A stretch of 64,000 nt of DNA. It comes from Acidovorax sp. NCPPB 3576 (GTDB taxonomy: Bacteria; Pseudomonadota; Gammaproteobacteria; Burkholderiales; Burkholderiaceae_C). A program made the translations under genes and the position numbers. Of this stretch, positions 17,503 through 26,450 are shown piece by piece. The notes under the pieces are model-generated. The model saw only the letters and a list, made by a program, of their open reading frames with translations. It was not told the origin of the DNA and made no database searches. The number at the start of each line of letters is the position of its first letter. Position 1 is the stretch's first letter. The stretch is from contig NZ_CP097267.1 in the NCBI RefSeq assembly GCF_028473605.1, positions 3,464,501 to 3,528,500 of the forward strand. Reading direction: 5' to 3'.

Positions 17503-19737
17503 TCAGTTCACATCGATGCGCTTGGCATCCAGGCCGATGTGCGTCGCTCCAACGACATCGATGTTGTTGCCGTTGATGGAGATCTGCCCGTCCTTTTCCA
17601 TCTTGAATACCGAGGCGCCACATACCAGTTCGATGGAATCGCCGGCCTGAATGCGGATGGTTTTGCCGGTGGTCTGGTTCCAGTTGTCTCCCACCTTGGT
17701 GTCCTGGTCTTTCCCGACCGTGACGGACCGGCTATGGAGCACATTGGTGGACTGCGTGAATGCCACGTTGACGATCATGGCCGCGCCCACGTTCACGTTG
17801 TAGGCTGCGCCGATGTTCATCATCTTGGCCAGCCCGACGTTTTGCAGGTAGGCCAGGCCGACGGTCTCGGTCTTGAAGCTGCCGACCTTGATCGACCAGT
17901 TGTTGCCGATCTTGTCCTTCTCATTGCGACCGATGGTTTTTGTCCGGTTCTTGCCGATGCTCACCGTTTCGTCGATACCGACGTCCTCGCGGCGGTTGTC
18001 CCCGATGCTGATCTTCTCGTCATGGTCCACCCGCTCGGTGCGGTTGTTGTGGACCGTGATGTCCTCATTCCGGTCCACCGTTTCCGTCCGGTCGCGGTGG
18101 ATGACGTTGGTCTCGTCCCGGTCGATGGTCTTGCGCCGATCATTGCCCACCCACTTGTCCTCGTCGTTCTCGACCTCGGTGAGCTGGTCCTTTTGCGCAT
18201 GCAGCCACAGCTGCTCGGCCCCGGCCTTGTCCTCGAAGCGGATGGCGTTGGCGTCACCCGCGCCGTTCTTCAATCCGTCGCCGAACGCCCCGCCCTTGCT
18301 GGATTTGGTCTTGATGCCCGATTGCGTGGCGTTGCCCGGCAGCGCCCACGGCGGCATGTTGTCGGCGTTATAAACGCAGCCGGTGATGATCGGGTAGTCC
18401 GGATCACCGTTCAAAAAGTCCACGATGACCTCGTGGCCGATGCGCGGGATGAACATGGCCCCGAAGCCCGAGCCTGCCCAGCTACTAGACACCCGCACCC
18501 AGCAACTGGAGTTCTCGTTCATGGCGCCCACGCGGTCCCAGTGGAACTGCACCTTGACGCGTCCGTACTGGTCGGGCCAGATTTCTTCACCCGGGGGGCC
18601 GACGACCACGGCCGTCTGCGGGCCGGTGGTGCGCGGCTTGCGCGTGGTGCGCTCAGGCGTGTAGGGCAAGCTGGTAGGCTGGGCCTGCAAGGTGAACTTC
18701 TGGAACGACCCTTCTTCCTGCGGGGTGCCCTTGGGGCCGGGGGCTGCGGCGCTGACCTGGGGGTTTTCCTTGAAGTGGTATTCGATGCCGGTCAGCAGGT
18801 ACTGCTGGTTCTGGTCTTCCCGCGGGTAGTTCTCCAGCGTGAAGGTGTAGCCGGGGGCCAGCGCCCGGTGGCGCGACTGGCCTTTGACGGTGCTTTGGCC
18901 GGTGAGGCTCGATTGCAGGCGCACGCGGGCATAGGCCTCGCCGTCGCCGAACTGGGTGTAGCCGCCCGGCCATTCGTAGATTTCGTGGCTGTCGTGCGCG
19001 TGGCCCGGCGGGGTCTGGCGCATGTTGGACAGGTCGGCACGGGGCTTCTGGAAGTCGTAGTCGTCGTTGTAGTGCCGGCCCGAATGGATCGCCTGGTGCA
19101 GTTCCCAGGCATGGATGTTCTCTTTGTCGGCGACGGCGGCCTTCTCCGGGGGATAGAACGGGATGACCGCCGCCCCCGGCAGCGGGCTGTGCGAGGCGAC
19201 GATGTCGTCGGCCAGGATCAGGGTGTGCTGGCCCGCGGCATGCTCGAAGTAGTAATACGCCCCTTCGTGCTCCAGCAACCGGGACACGAAGTCGCAATCG
19301 CTCTCGCCGTATTGCACGCAGTAGTCCCAGCTGCGGTAGCTGCGGGTGAGCTTCTTTTGCAGGGGGTAGCCGTATTTTCCGAGGACTTCTTCGACGATCT
19401 CCGGCGCGGTCTTGTTCTGGAATATTTTGAAATCGGTCTTGCGGGTGGCGAGCCAGAGCCAGGGTTGTAGGCGCAGCCGGTAGGAATAGGAGCGGTGGTC
19501 CTCGCCTTGCATGCCGAAGCGGGTGACGATACCGTCCAGGTAGCGCCGGCCCCCGCCCTGCGTTTCCACCACGACCGTGGCGTTCTTGCCCAGGAGTGCC
19601 TTCGGGTCGATGCTTTTGCTGTCGCTCAGCAAATCCAGGTCGAGGCAGAACAGTTGGCTGATGGCTTCCGTGCCCTGCAACTGCCGGAACTGCAGTTGCT
19701 CTCCCAGGGGCGTTTGGATCGTGACGCGGCGGGTCAT
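17503..19737 (-). CDS. vgrG: T6SS spike protein VgrG (with DUF2345-type tail)
   Basis: The 744-residue protein forms the puncturing tip of the T6SS. The N-terminal gp27-like part (about residues 1-380) has family features such as SYRSWDYCVQYGESDCDFV and LLEHEGAYYYFEH. The gp5-like OB domain (about 385-480) has WPDQYGRVKVQFHWD and WAGSGFGAMFIPRIGHEV. A long beta-helical needle of short repeats (about 540-670, motifs like TVDRNEDITVHNNRTERVD) ends in a DUF2345-like tail. ATG at 19737 (MTRRVTIQTPLG) was chosen by family N-terminus; the frame extends to 19869. It is the first gene of the cargo operon. No T6SS baseplate or sheath genes are in the window, so it must use a system encoded elsewhere. 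Confidence 0.93.
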   Translation of the reverse strand: MTRRVTIQTPLGEQLQFRQLQGTEAISQLFCLDLDLLSDSKSIDPKALLGKNATVVVETQGGGRRYLDGIVTRFGMQGEDHRSYSYRLRLQPWLWLATRKTDFKIFQNKTAPEIVEEVLGKYGYPLQKKLTRSYRSWDYCVQYGESDCDFVSRLLEHEGAYYYFEHAAGQHTLILADDIVASHSPLPGAAVIPFYPPEKAAVADKENIHAWELHQAIHSGRHYNDDYDFQKPRADLSNMRQTPPGHAHDSHEIYEWPGGYTQFGDGEAYARVRLQSSLTGQSTVKGQSRHRALAPGYTFTLENYPREDQNQQYLLTGIEYHFKENPQVSAAAPGPKGTPQEEGSFQKFTLQAQPTSLPYTPERTTRKPRTTGPQTAVVVGPPGEEIWPDQYGRVKVQFHWDRVGAMNENSSCWVRVSSSWAGSGFGAMFIPRIGHEVIVDFLNGDPDYPIITGCVYNADNMPPWALPGNATQSGIKTKSSKGGAFGDGLKNGAGDANAIRFEDKAGAEQLWLHAQKDQLTEVENDEDKWVGNDRRKTIDRDETNVIHRDRTETVDRNEDITVHNNRTERVDHDEKISIGDNRREDVGIDETVSIGKNRTKTIGRNEKDKIGNNWSIKVGSFKTETVGLAYLQNVGLAKMMNIGAAYNVNVGAAMIVNVAFTQSTNVLHSRSVTVGKDQDTKVGDNWNQTTGKTIRIQAGDSIELVCGASVFKMEKDGQISINGNNIDVVGATHIGLDAKRIDVN

Positions 19738-19989
19738 GTTTTGCAGGCCCGTGTATCGGACCGTTACATTGAAATGGCCGCGATCATATATCGCTGTGCG
19801 GAAAGTCCGGAAATTTTTACCCCAGTCGCAGGCGGGACATTGCGGCAGGGTTGCGTGACTCATTCGCAAATTAGGTAAGCGCTGGAGGCAGTCAGCCCCT
19901 ATTGGCCTTGGTTCTCGTGTATTCCCCGCCCATCGTCGCTATCACGTCCTTCGCGTTCCAGTCCCCAATTTCAAAAGGCCCACGGCCCC

Positions 19990-20072
19990 AAGGGCAAGGG
20001 GCCATAAGGGTGAACGGGCCTACCCGGAAATGGTGCACGACAAAAGGAAAAGGGGAAAAGGCCCGCCCGCAA
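19990..20072. repeat. Purine-rich repeat, copy 2 (beside the second integrase)
   Basis: Blocks GGGCAAGGG, GGCC, AAGGG, GGCCTACC, AAAAGGAAAA and GGCCC appear in the same order as in copy 1 at about 4590-4662, which lies in the other element. It sits between the vgrG promoter region and the end of the integrase gene. The match is partial and full of short gaps. Confidence 0.5.
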
Positions 20073-20102
20073 CCGCAACCCATTCAACATTCGCCCACCC
20101 AG

Positions 20103-21485
20103 TCATCGCGGCCCCGGCCCCGTGTGATACCTCGGCGCGCGTGGCACGTCGCCCGTGATGCCGAATTCCCGCTTCGCCAGGGCTTTGAGGTAGGCTTCGA
20201 TGACTTCCAGGCTGTCGGGGGCCTGCGGCGCGGCGGTGACCGTCTCCACCGGCTCGCCGGATTCCCAGCGGTCCAGGCGGTCGGCCCAGTCCTGCATCAT
20301 CGTCCGCCGCTGCTCCACGTAGTCCGCATGGTTGTAGGCGGCACGGATCTGATCGGGGTCGGCATGGGACAGTTGGACCTCGATCCATTCCTTGTGGTAG
20401 CCCAGTTCGTTGAGCGCGGTGGAGAGGGTGGCGCGGATGCCGTGCCCGGTCAACTGGTCCCGGTAGCCCATGCGGTGCAGCGCGCCGTTGAGGGTGTTTT
20501 CGCTGATGCGCATCTTGAGGCTGCTGCGGTGGGGCAGCAGGTAGCGCTGGGCGGGGCGATGGGACTGGGCCTGCAGCAGTTGCCGCACGATGGTGATGGC
20601 CTGCCGGGGCAGCGGCACGATGTAGGGCGGGATGGTCTTGCCCAGACGGCGCAGTTTCATCTGCAGTTGCTTGACGAGGACGGGCGGAATGATCCACAGG
20701 CCCCGCTCCAGGTCGAACTGGTCGGGCGTGGCCGAGCGCAGTTCTCCGGTGCGAACGCCGGTCAGCAGCAAGAGCATCAAGCCCTGCCGCGTGGTGTCCA
20801 GTCCGCCGTAGCTGCGCAGCGCCCGTAGGAACGCCGGGATTTCCTCCATGCGCAGGAAGGGGTTGTGCGAGACGGGCGGCTTGGGCAGGGCGACGATATC
20901 GAGGTCGCTGGCGGGGTTGTAGCGCAATCCTTTCTCGACCATGGCATAGCGGAACATCTGGTTGAACCAGGTGCGAACTTTCTCGGCGGTGGTGAAGGCT
21001 TTGCGGCGCTCGATGCGGCGCAGCACCTCCAGCAGATGGGGCTGTTCGACCTCGAAGATGGAGTGCTTGCCCAGCGTGGGCAGTACGTCCCTGGTGAAGA
21101 TGCGGTCGATCTGCGACAGGGTGCTTTGCCGGCCCGTCTTGAGGCTCAATGCCTTGAAGTCGCGCCAGGTCTGAAAGACTGCCTTGAACGTGTTGAGGGG
21201 AGCGGCGAGGGTTTCGGCCTTGCATTGCATCCGGTAGGTGCGCGGGTCGATGCCTTTGACCAGTTGGCTGCGCAACTCGTCGCGCTGTTCACGGGCCTGC
21301 TTGAGGGACAGTTCGGGATAGGGGCCGAGCGCCACGCGCTGCTGCTTCGATGCCCAGGAAAAACGGAAGTGCCATTTCTTGGCACCCTTGCCGCTGACGA
21401 ACAGCACCAGACCATCGGTGTCGTTGAGCGTGTAGTTTCGACCGGTGGTCCGGGCCTGTCGAACGACTGCATCTGTCAATGCCAT
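20103..21485 (-). CDS. Tyrosine integrase of the T6SS island (P4 family)
   Basis: The 460-residue integrase has the DUF4102 arm-binding domain (about residues 1-90), a SAM-like domain (about 100-190) and a catalytic domain with TGVRTGELR, HGIRATLSTALNELG, LSHADPD and AYNHADYVEQRR. It is clearly related to the ICE integrase at 6564-8405 across its whole length but lacks that protein's C-terminal extension of about 180 residues. A GAGGAG ribosome site precedes ATG at 21485. It lies on the 3' side of tRNA-Gly copy 2, its probable target, separated by the tandem repeats at 21577-21597. Confidence 0.93.
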   Translation of the reverse strand: MALTDAVVRQARTTGRNYTLNDTDGLVLFVSGKGAKKWHFRFSWASKQQRVALGPYPELSLKQAREQRDELRSQLVKGIDPRTYRMQCKAETLAAPLNTFKAVFQTWRDFKALSLKTGRQSTLSQIDRIFTRDVLPTLGKHSIFEVEQPHLLEVLRRIERRKAFTTAEKVRTWFNQMFRYAMVEKGLRYNPASDLDIVALPKPPVSHNPFLRMEEIPAFLRALRSYGGLDTTRQGLMLLLLTGVRTGELRSATPDQFDLERGLWIIPPVLVKQLQMKLRRLGKTIPPYIVPLPRQAITIVRQLLQAQSHRPAQRYLLPHRSSLKMRISENTLNGALHRMGYRDQLTGHGIRATLSTALNELGYHKEWIEVQLSHADPDQIRAAYNHADYVEQRRTMMQDWADRLDRWESGEPVETVTAAPQAPDSLEVIEAYLKALAKREFGITGDVPRAPRYHTGPGPR

Positions 21486-21576
21486 GGGGCACTCTCCTCA
21501 GATTTGAAGAGAGGTGTACCGACCGTGTGGGGGCTTGGCAGCAAACAATCCGCTCCACCGCGTGACCGTATTCCGT

Positions 21577-21597
21577 GTACTACTTTATGTACTACTT
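21577..21597. repeat. 12-bp tandem repeat, probable integrase arm sites (island)
   Basis: GTACTACTT occurs at 21577-21585 and 21589-21597, a 12-bp period, between the integrase start and tRNA-Gly. The ICE has TGGACTTAAAA twice with the same period at the matching place, and both are preceded by CCGTATT or CGTATT. They are probably the arm-type binding sites of this integrase. Confidence 0.6.
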
Positions 21598-21702
21598 CGG
21601 GCCGGTTGGCAGTGGAATTCAGCGGAACTCGCTGGACGACCCACAGGGGGTTACCCCTGTGGAATCAATGGCCTACGGACCTTGGTAGATGTCCATAGAA
21701 GA

Positions 21703-21716
21703 GAAATTGGAGCGGG
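21703..21716. other. attR of the T6SS island (14-bp core)
   Basis: GAAATTGGAGCGGG at the tRNA-Gly 3' end is identical to 8953-8966. It marks the integrase-proximal border of the island; sequence to the right is the intact tRNA gene and the chromosomal lon region. Confidence 0.8.
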
Positions 21717-21783
21717 AAAAGAGTCTCGAACTCTCGACCTCAACCTTGGCAAGGTTGCGCTCTACCAACTGAGCTATTCCCGC
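21708..21783 (-). tRNA. tRNA-Gly (anticodon GCC), copy 2
   Basis: This 76-nt tRNA gene is identical to copy 1 at 8630-8705, with anticodon GCC and encoded CCA. It lies 85 bases downstream of lon and has been left intact because the island restored its 3' end on integration. Confidence 0.97.
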
Positions 21784-21868
21784 ATTTACCGAAGCCTCAC
21801 ATTGTACAACGTTTGCATCGATGGGATGAATTGTAGCGCAATTTTTAGGGACCTTCGACAAATTTCCA

Positions 21869-24292
21869 TCAATGCTTCACAGAGCCGGCTGTCGCAGATG
21901 TTTTCTCCTCCGTCGCGGGGACTGTCGCTGCGATTTCCTCATCGGTGAGCGCGATCGGCTTGCGCTCGAGCGCCACTTCGAGCACCTTGTCGATCCACTT
22001 CACGGGCACGATTTCCAGACCGCTCTTCACGTTCTCGGGAATCTCCTGCAGATCCTTGACGTTTTCTTCGGGAATCAACACCGTCTTGATGCCACCACGC
22101 AGAGCAGCCAGCAGCTTCTCCTTCAGGCCACCAATCGCCGTGACCTCTCCGCGCAAGGTAATTTCACCAGTCATCGCCACATCGCCGCGCACGGGAATAC
22201 CGGTCAGAGCCGAAACAAACGCCGTTGTCATGGCCGCACCTGCGCTGGGGCCGTCCTTGGGCGTCGCGCCATCAGGCACGTGGATATGAATATCACGCTT
22301 TTCGAACGCCTCGTCCTTGATGCCGAGCATGCGGGAGCGGCTACGCACCACGGTCCTCGCCGCTTCCACCGACTCTTTCATCACGTCGCCCAAGGAACCG
22401 GTACGAGTGATGACGCCCTTGCCTGGCATGGTGGCGGCTTCGATGGTGAGCAGATCGCCCCCCACTTCGGTCCATGCCAACCCCACCACCTGCCCCACCT
22501 GATTCTGCTGCTCTGCGCGACCGTAGGTGTACTTGCGCACGCCCAGATAGTCCGGCAGGTTGTCAGCATTCACCACGACTTGCGGCGTCAACTGCTTGAG
22601 CTGCAGCCCCTTGACGACCTTGCGGCAGATCTTGGACAGCTCGCGCTCCAGCGACCGCACACCCGCTTCGCGGGTGTAGTAGCGAACCACATCACGCACT
22701 GCTGACTCGGTGACCTGAAGCTCTTCATCTTTTACACCGTTGTTGCCCATCTGCTTGGGCAGCAGATACTTCATGGCGATGTTGGTCTTCTCATCCTCGG
22801 TGTAGCCAGACAGGCGGATCACTTCCATGCGATCCAAAAGTGCCGGCGGAATGTTCATGGAATTGGACGTCGCGACGAACATCACGTCGCTCAAATCGAA
22901 GTCCACTTCGACGTAGTGATCGCCGAACTTGTGGTTCTGCTCAGGATCGAGCACTTCCAGCAAAGCGCTTGAAGGGTCACCCCGGAAATCCGTTCCCAGC
23001 TTGTCGATTTCGTCGAGCAGGAACAGCGGGTTGCGCGTACCGACCTTGTTCAGGCTCTGCAACACTTTGCCTGGCATGGCGCCGATGTACGTCCGCCGGT
23101 GGCCACGGATCTCGGCTTCGTCGCGCATGCCGCCCAGCGCCATGCGAACGTATTTCCGTCCTGTGGCCTTGGCAATCGACTGTCCCAGCGAGGTTTTACC
23201 GACGCCGGGGGGGCCGACCAAACAAAGGATGGGCGCCTTGACCTTGTCCACACGCTGCTGCACCGCAAGATATTCAAGAATGCGATCCTTGACCTTGTCG
23301 AGGCCGTAGTGGTCTTCGTTCAGCACGCCTTCGGCATTGGCGAGATCGTGCTTGATCTTGGTCTTTTTGCTCCACGGCAGTCCGGTCAGCACCTCGATGT
23401 AGTTGCGCACGACCGTGGCTTCAGCCGACATGGGCGACATAAGCTTGAGCTTCTTGAGCTCGCTGTCCGCCTTCTTACGCGCGTCGGCGGGCATCTTTGC
23501 GAGCTTAATCTTCTTTTCAATCTCCTCGATGTCCGCGCCTTCCTCGCCTTCGCCCAGCTCCTTCTGGATGGCCTTGACCTGCTCGTTCAGGTAGAAGTCG
23601 CGCTGGTTCTTCTCCATCTGACGCTTCACGCGGCCGCGGATCTTCTTGTCGACATTCAGGATGTCCACTTCGCGGTCCAACTGCTCGAAGAGGTTTTCCA
23701 GACGCAGCTTGACATCAGACAGGTCGAGTACAACCTGCTTGTTTTCCAGCTTGAGTGGAAGGTGGGCCGCAATGGTGTCGGCCAAGCGACCCGGATCATC
23801 GATAGCGGAGATCGAAGTGAGAATTTCCGGCGGGATTTTCTTGTTCAGCTTGACGTACTGATCGAACTGCTGCATCACGGCCCGGCGCAACGCCTCGATC
23901 TCGCTGGGCTTGCTTTCATCATCCTGCGCCTCAACGGGCGCCACGGTCGCGGTGAAGTGCGTTTCATTGTCCTGAATGGCGGACACGAGGGCTCGTTGCT
24001 GACCCTCGACCAGCACTTTGACAGTGCCGTCGGGAAGCTTCAGCATCTGCAGGATGGTGGAAACGCAGCCCACATCGAACATGTCGGAGACAAGGGGCTC
24101 GTCCTTGGCTGCGGTTTTTTGGGCAACCAGCATGATCCGCCGGTCGGCGTCCATGGCCAATTCCAGCGCCTTGATGCTCTTGGGGCGCCCCACGAACAAT
24201 GGGATCACCATGTGGGGGAAGACCACGACGTCGCGCAGCGGCAGCAACGGCAAGTCGATGGGGGTGGCAGGCAGTGGGGTGTGTCCGGACAT
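21869..24292 (-). CDS. lon: Lon ATP-dependent protease (endopeptidase La)
   Basis: The 807-residue protein degrades misfolded and short-lived regulatory proteins in the cytoplasm. The N-terminal substrate domain begins PIDLPLLPLRDVVVFPHMV (about residues 10-28). The AAA+ module has Walker A GPPGVGKTS (about 360) and Walker B FLLDEIDK. The C-terminal protease domain carries GPSAGAAMTTA with the catalytic Ser and the downstream Lys of the Ser-Lys dyad. ATG at 24292 has GAGG about nine bases upstream; an in-frame ATG at 24304 lacks one. A sigma-32-like promoter lies about 25-52 bases upstream. It ends the tig-clpP-clpX-lon cluster. Confidence 0.98.
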   Translation of the reverse strand: MSGHTPLPATPIDLPLLPLRDVVVFPHMVIPLFVGRPKSIKALELAMDADRRIMLVAQKTAAKDEPLVSDMFDVGCVSTILQMLKLPDGTVKVLVEGQQRALVSAIQDNETHFTATVAPVEAQDDESKPSEIEALRRAVMQQFDQYVKLNKKIPPEILTSISAIDDPGRLADTIAAHLPLKLENKQVVLDLSDVKLRLENLFEQLDREVDILNVDKKIRGRVKRQMEKNQRDFYLNEQVKAIQKELGEGEEGADIEEIEKKIKLAKMPADARKKADSELKKLKLMSPMSAEATVVRNYIEVLTGLPWSKKTKIKHDLANAEGVLNEDHYGLDKVKDRILEYLAVQQRVDKVKAPILCLVGPPGVGKTSLGQSIAKATGRKYVRMALGGMRDEAEIRGHRRTYIGAMPGKVLQSLNKVGTRNPLFLLDEIDKLGTDFRGDPSSALLEVLDPEQNHKFGDHYVEVDFDLSDVMFVATSNSMNIPPALLDRMEVIRLSGYTEDEKTNIAMKYLLPKQMGNNGVKDEELQVTESAVRDVVRYYTREAGVRSLERELSKICRKVVKGLQLKQLTPQVVVNADNLPDYLGVRKYTYGRAEQQNQVGQVVGLAWTEVGGDLLTIEAATMPGKGVITRTGSLGDVMKESVEAARTVVRSRSRMLGIKDEAFEKRDIHIHVPDGATPKDGPSAGAAMTTAFVSALTGIPVRGDVAMTGEITLRGEVTAIGGLKEKLLAALRGGIKTVLIPEENVKDLQEIPENVKSGLEIVPVKWIDKVLEVALERKPIALTDEEIAATVPATEEKTSATAGSVKH

Positions 24293-24316
24293 GGAAATCC
24301 TCATGAAGCTGTTTGG

Positions 24317-24344
24317 AATATGGTCCGACAGCGAGATTTTTCAA
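24317..24344 (-). promoter_or_regulatory. Sigma-32-like heat-shock promoter of lon
   Basis: On the minus strand TTGAAA (24344-24339) is followed after 14 bases by ACCATATT (24324-24317). This fits the heat-shock consensus of TTGAA and CCCATNT. It lies just upstream of the lon ribosome site, consistent with lon as a heat-shock gene. Confidence 0.55.
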
Positions 24345-24433
24345 CCCATCACAATCACTACATGAGCGAAGGCAATGGGCTGCAGGCGAAGAGGACTGCA
24401 GGCAGGCCTGCTGCTTTACCGGCGGGCCGAGCC

Positions 24434-25699
24434 TCAGGCTTTCTTGGCGGCCTCTCGATAAACGAGCAGCGGCGCCTTGTTTTCCTCGATGGTGGACTCA
24501 TCCACCACCACTTTTTCGACATTGGTCGCGTTGGGCAGGTCGAACATGGTGCTGATCAGCGACTGCTCCAGAATCGAGCGCAGGCCGCGCGCACCCGTTT
24601 TGCGAGCCAGCGCCTTGCGGGCAATGGCCTTGAGCGCGGCGGGACGGATCTCCAGGTCCACGCCCTCCATGGACAGCAGCTTGTTGTACTGCTTGACCAA
24701 TGCGTTCTTGGGCTCGGTCAGGATCTGGACCAACGCGTCCTCGCTGAGTTCGGCCAGCGCCGTCACCACGGGCATGCGGCCCACCAGTTCGGGAATGAGG
24801 CCGAACTTGATCAAGTCTTCCGGCTCGATCTCGGTGAACACCTCGGTCAGCGAGCGTTGCTTCTTGCTCTTGACCGATGCACCAAAACCGATGCCTGAGG
24901 CCTCGGTGCGGTTTTCGATCACCTTCTCCAGACCCGCAAACGCACCGCCGCAAATGAACAGGATGTTCGTGGTATCGATCTGCAAAAAGTCCTGATTGGG
25001 GTGCTTGCGCCCGCCCTGCGGCGGCACGCTGGCCATGGTGCCTTCGATGAGCTTGAGCAAAGCCTGCTGAACGCCTTCGCCCGACACGTCCCGCGTGATG
25101 GAAGGGTTGTCCGATTTGCGGGAAATCTTGTCGATCTCGTCGATGTAGACAATGCCGCGCTGGGCACGCTCCACCTCGTAATTGCAGCTCTGCAAGAGTT
25201 TCTGAACAATGTTCTCGACGTCTTCGCCCACATAACCAGCCTCGGTCAGGGTGGTGGCGTCGGCCATCACGAACGGCACGTCGAGCATGCGCGCCAGTGT
25301 CTGGGCCAGCAGCGTCTTGCCCGAGCCCGTGGGCCCGATCAGCAGGATGTTGCTCTTGGACAGTTCCACCTCGTCCTTGCCGGCTTTGTCCTTGTGACGC
25401 AACCGCTTGTAGTGGTTGTACACCGCCACGGCCAGCGTGCGCTTGGCGAAGTCCTGGCCGATGACATAGCTGTCCAGGTTGGCCTTGATCTCCGCGGGGG
25501 TGGGAAGGTCGCCGCGCGATTCGCGTGTGCCATCGGCTGCTGGAAGCTCGTCACGAATGATTTCATTGCACAGGTCGATGCACTCGTCGCAGATAAAAAC
25601 CGACGGACCGGCGATCAGCTTCTTTACCTCGTGCTGGCTCTTGCCGCAGAAGGAGCAGTAAAGGGTTTTTTCGCTGGAAGAGCCTTTTTTCTCGGCCAT
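24434..25699 (-). CDS. clpX: ClpX ATPase subunit of ClpXP protease
   Basis: The 421-residue AAA+ unfoldase recognises tagged proteins and feeds them to ClpP. The N-terminal zinc-binding domain has CSFCGK (about residues 15-20) and CDECIDLC (about 38-45). Walker A is GPTGSGKT (about 120-127), Walker [10 protein letters not shown], and the C-terminal sensor region includes [15 protein letters not shown]. Length is normal for the family. It lies downstream of clpP and is separated from it by a strong terminator, so it probably has its own promoter or depends on read-through. Confidence 0.98.
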   Translation of the reverse strand: MAEKKGSSSEKTLYCSFCGKSQHEVKKLIAGPSVFICDECIDLCNEIIRDELPAADGTRESRGDLPTPAEIKANLDSYVIGQDFAKRTLAVAVYNHYKRLRHKDKAGKDEVELSKSNILLIGPTGSGKTLLAQTLARMLDVPFVMADATTLTEAGYVGEDVENIVQKLLQSCNYEVERAQRGIVYIDEIDKISRKSDNPSITRDVSGEGVQQALLKLIEGTMASVPPQGGRKHPNQDFLQIDTTNILFICGGAFAGLEKVIENRTEASGIGFGASVKSKKQRSLTEVFTEIEPEDLIKFGLIPELVGRMPVVTALAELSEDALVQILTEPKNALVKQYNKLLSMEGVDLEIRPAALKAIARKALARKTGARGLRSILEQSLISTMFDLPNATNVEKVVVDESTIEENKAPLLVYREAAKKA

Positions 25700-25744
25700 G
25701 GGGGCAATGCCTCGTGTTGCGGAACGTTGATCGGGATGATAACG

Positions 25745-25780
25745 AAATAAAAAACGGCGTCTTCCCTGGGGAAAACGCCG
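25745..25780 (-). terminator. Strong intrinsic terminator between clpP and clpX
   Basis: On the minus strand a 12-pair stem (CGGCGTTTTCCC with its complement, one G-T pair) closes on a two-base loop and is followed by TTTTTTATTT. It starts about 20 bases after the clpP stop. It would separate clpP from clpX transcription or reduce clpX expression. Confidence 0.8.
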
Positions 25781-25800
25781 CGTATCCCATTGCGGAGCGA

Positions 25801-26409
25801 TCAGGGGCGCTTGGAGATCACCTGATCGACCAAGCCGTATTCCTTGGCTTCATCGGCCGTAAGGAAGTAGTCGCGCTCGGTGTCGTTCTTGACCTTGTCC
25901 AGGGGCTGGCCGGTGCGCTCCGCCAGGATGCGGTTCATCTGGTCCTTGGTACGCAGAATGTCCCGCGCGTGGATTTCGATGTCCGTTGCCTGGCCGCGGG
26001 CGCCGCCCAGCACCTGGTGGATCATGATCTTGGAGTTCGGCAGCGAGAAACGCTTGCCCTTGGCACCGGCGGCCAGCAGGAAGGCGCCCATGCTGGCAGC
26101 AAAGCCCACGCACATGGTCGACACATCGGGCTTGATGAACTGCATGGTGTCGTAGATCGCCATGCCGGCCGTGACGCTGCCGCCCGGAGAGTTGATGTAG
26201 AACGAGATGTCCTTGTCAGGATTCTCGCTTTCGAGAAACAGCAACTGTGCCACCACGAGGTTGGCGGTCTGGTCATTGACCTCGCCCACCAAGAAAATGA
26301 TGCGCTCTTTCAGCAGCCGCGAATAGATGTCGTAGGAACGCTCGCCGCGCCCCGACTGCTCGATGACCATGGGGACCATGCCCAAGGCTTGTGTTTCCAG
26401 TGCACTCAT
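25801..26409 (-). CDS. clpP: ClpP protease subunit
   Basis: The 202-residue serine peptidase forms the proteolytic chamber used by ClpX and ClpA. Catalytic Ser lies in GFAASMGAF (about residue 107), His in MIHQVLGG (about 132) and Asp near the C-terminal DRDYF-type segment. ATG at 26409 ([10 protein letters not shown]) was chosen because GGAG lies upstream and family members start there. Upstream is the trigger-factor gene, with two hairpins in the gap; downstream is a terminator. Confidence 0.98.
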   Translation of the reverse strand: MSALETQALGMVPMVIEQSGRGERSYDIYSRLLKERIIFLVGEVNDQTANLVVAQLLFLESENPDKDISFYINSPGGSVTAGMAIYDTMQFIKPDVSTMCVGFAASMGAFLLAAGAKGKRFSLPNSKIMIHQVLGGARGQATDIEIHARDILRTKDQMNRILAERTGQPLDKVKNDTERDYFLTADEAKEYGLVDQVISKRP

Positions 26410-26450
26410 GTTTTCTCCTGTCAAGCGGATACTGTACCCAGAAATGAATT

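Noticed and set aside
17287..19470. Plus-strand open frame of 727 codons opposite vgrG
   Set aside because: It is the antisense of the repetitive VgrG coding sequence (Val/Asp/Leu repeats) and not a gene.
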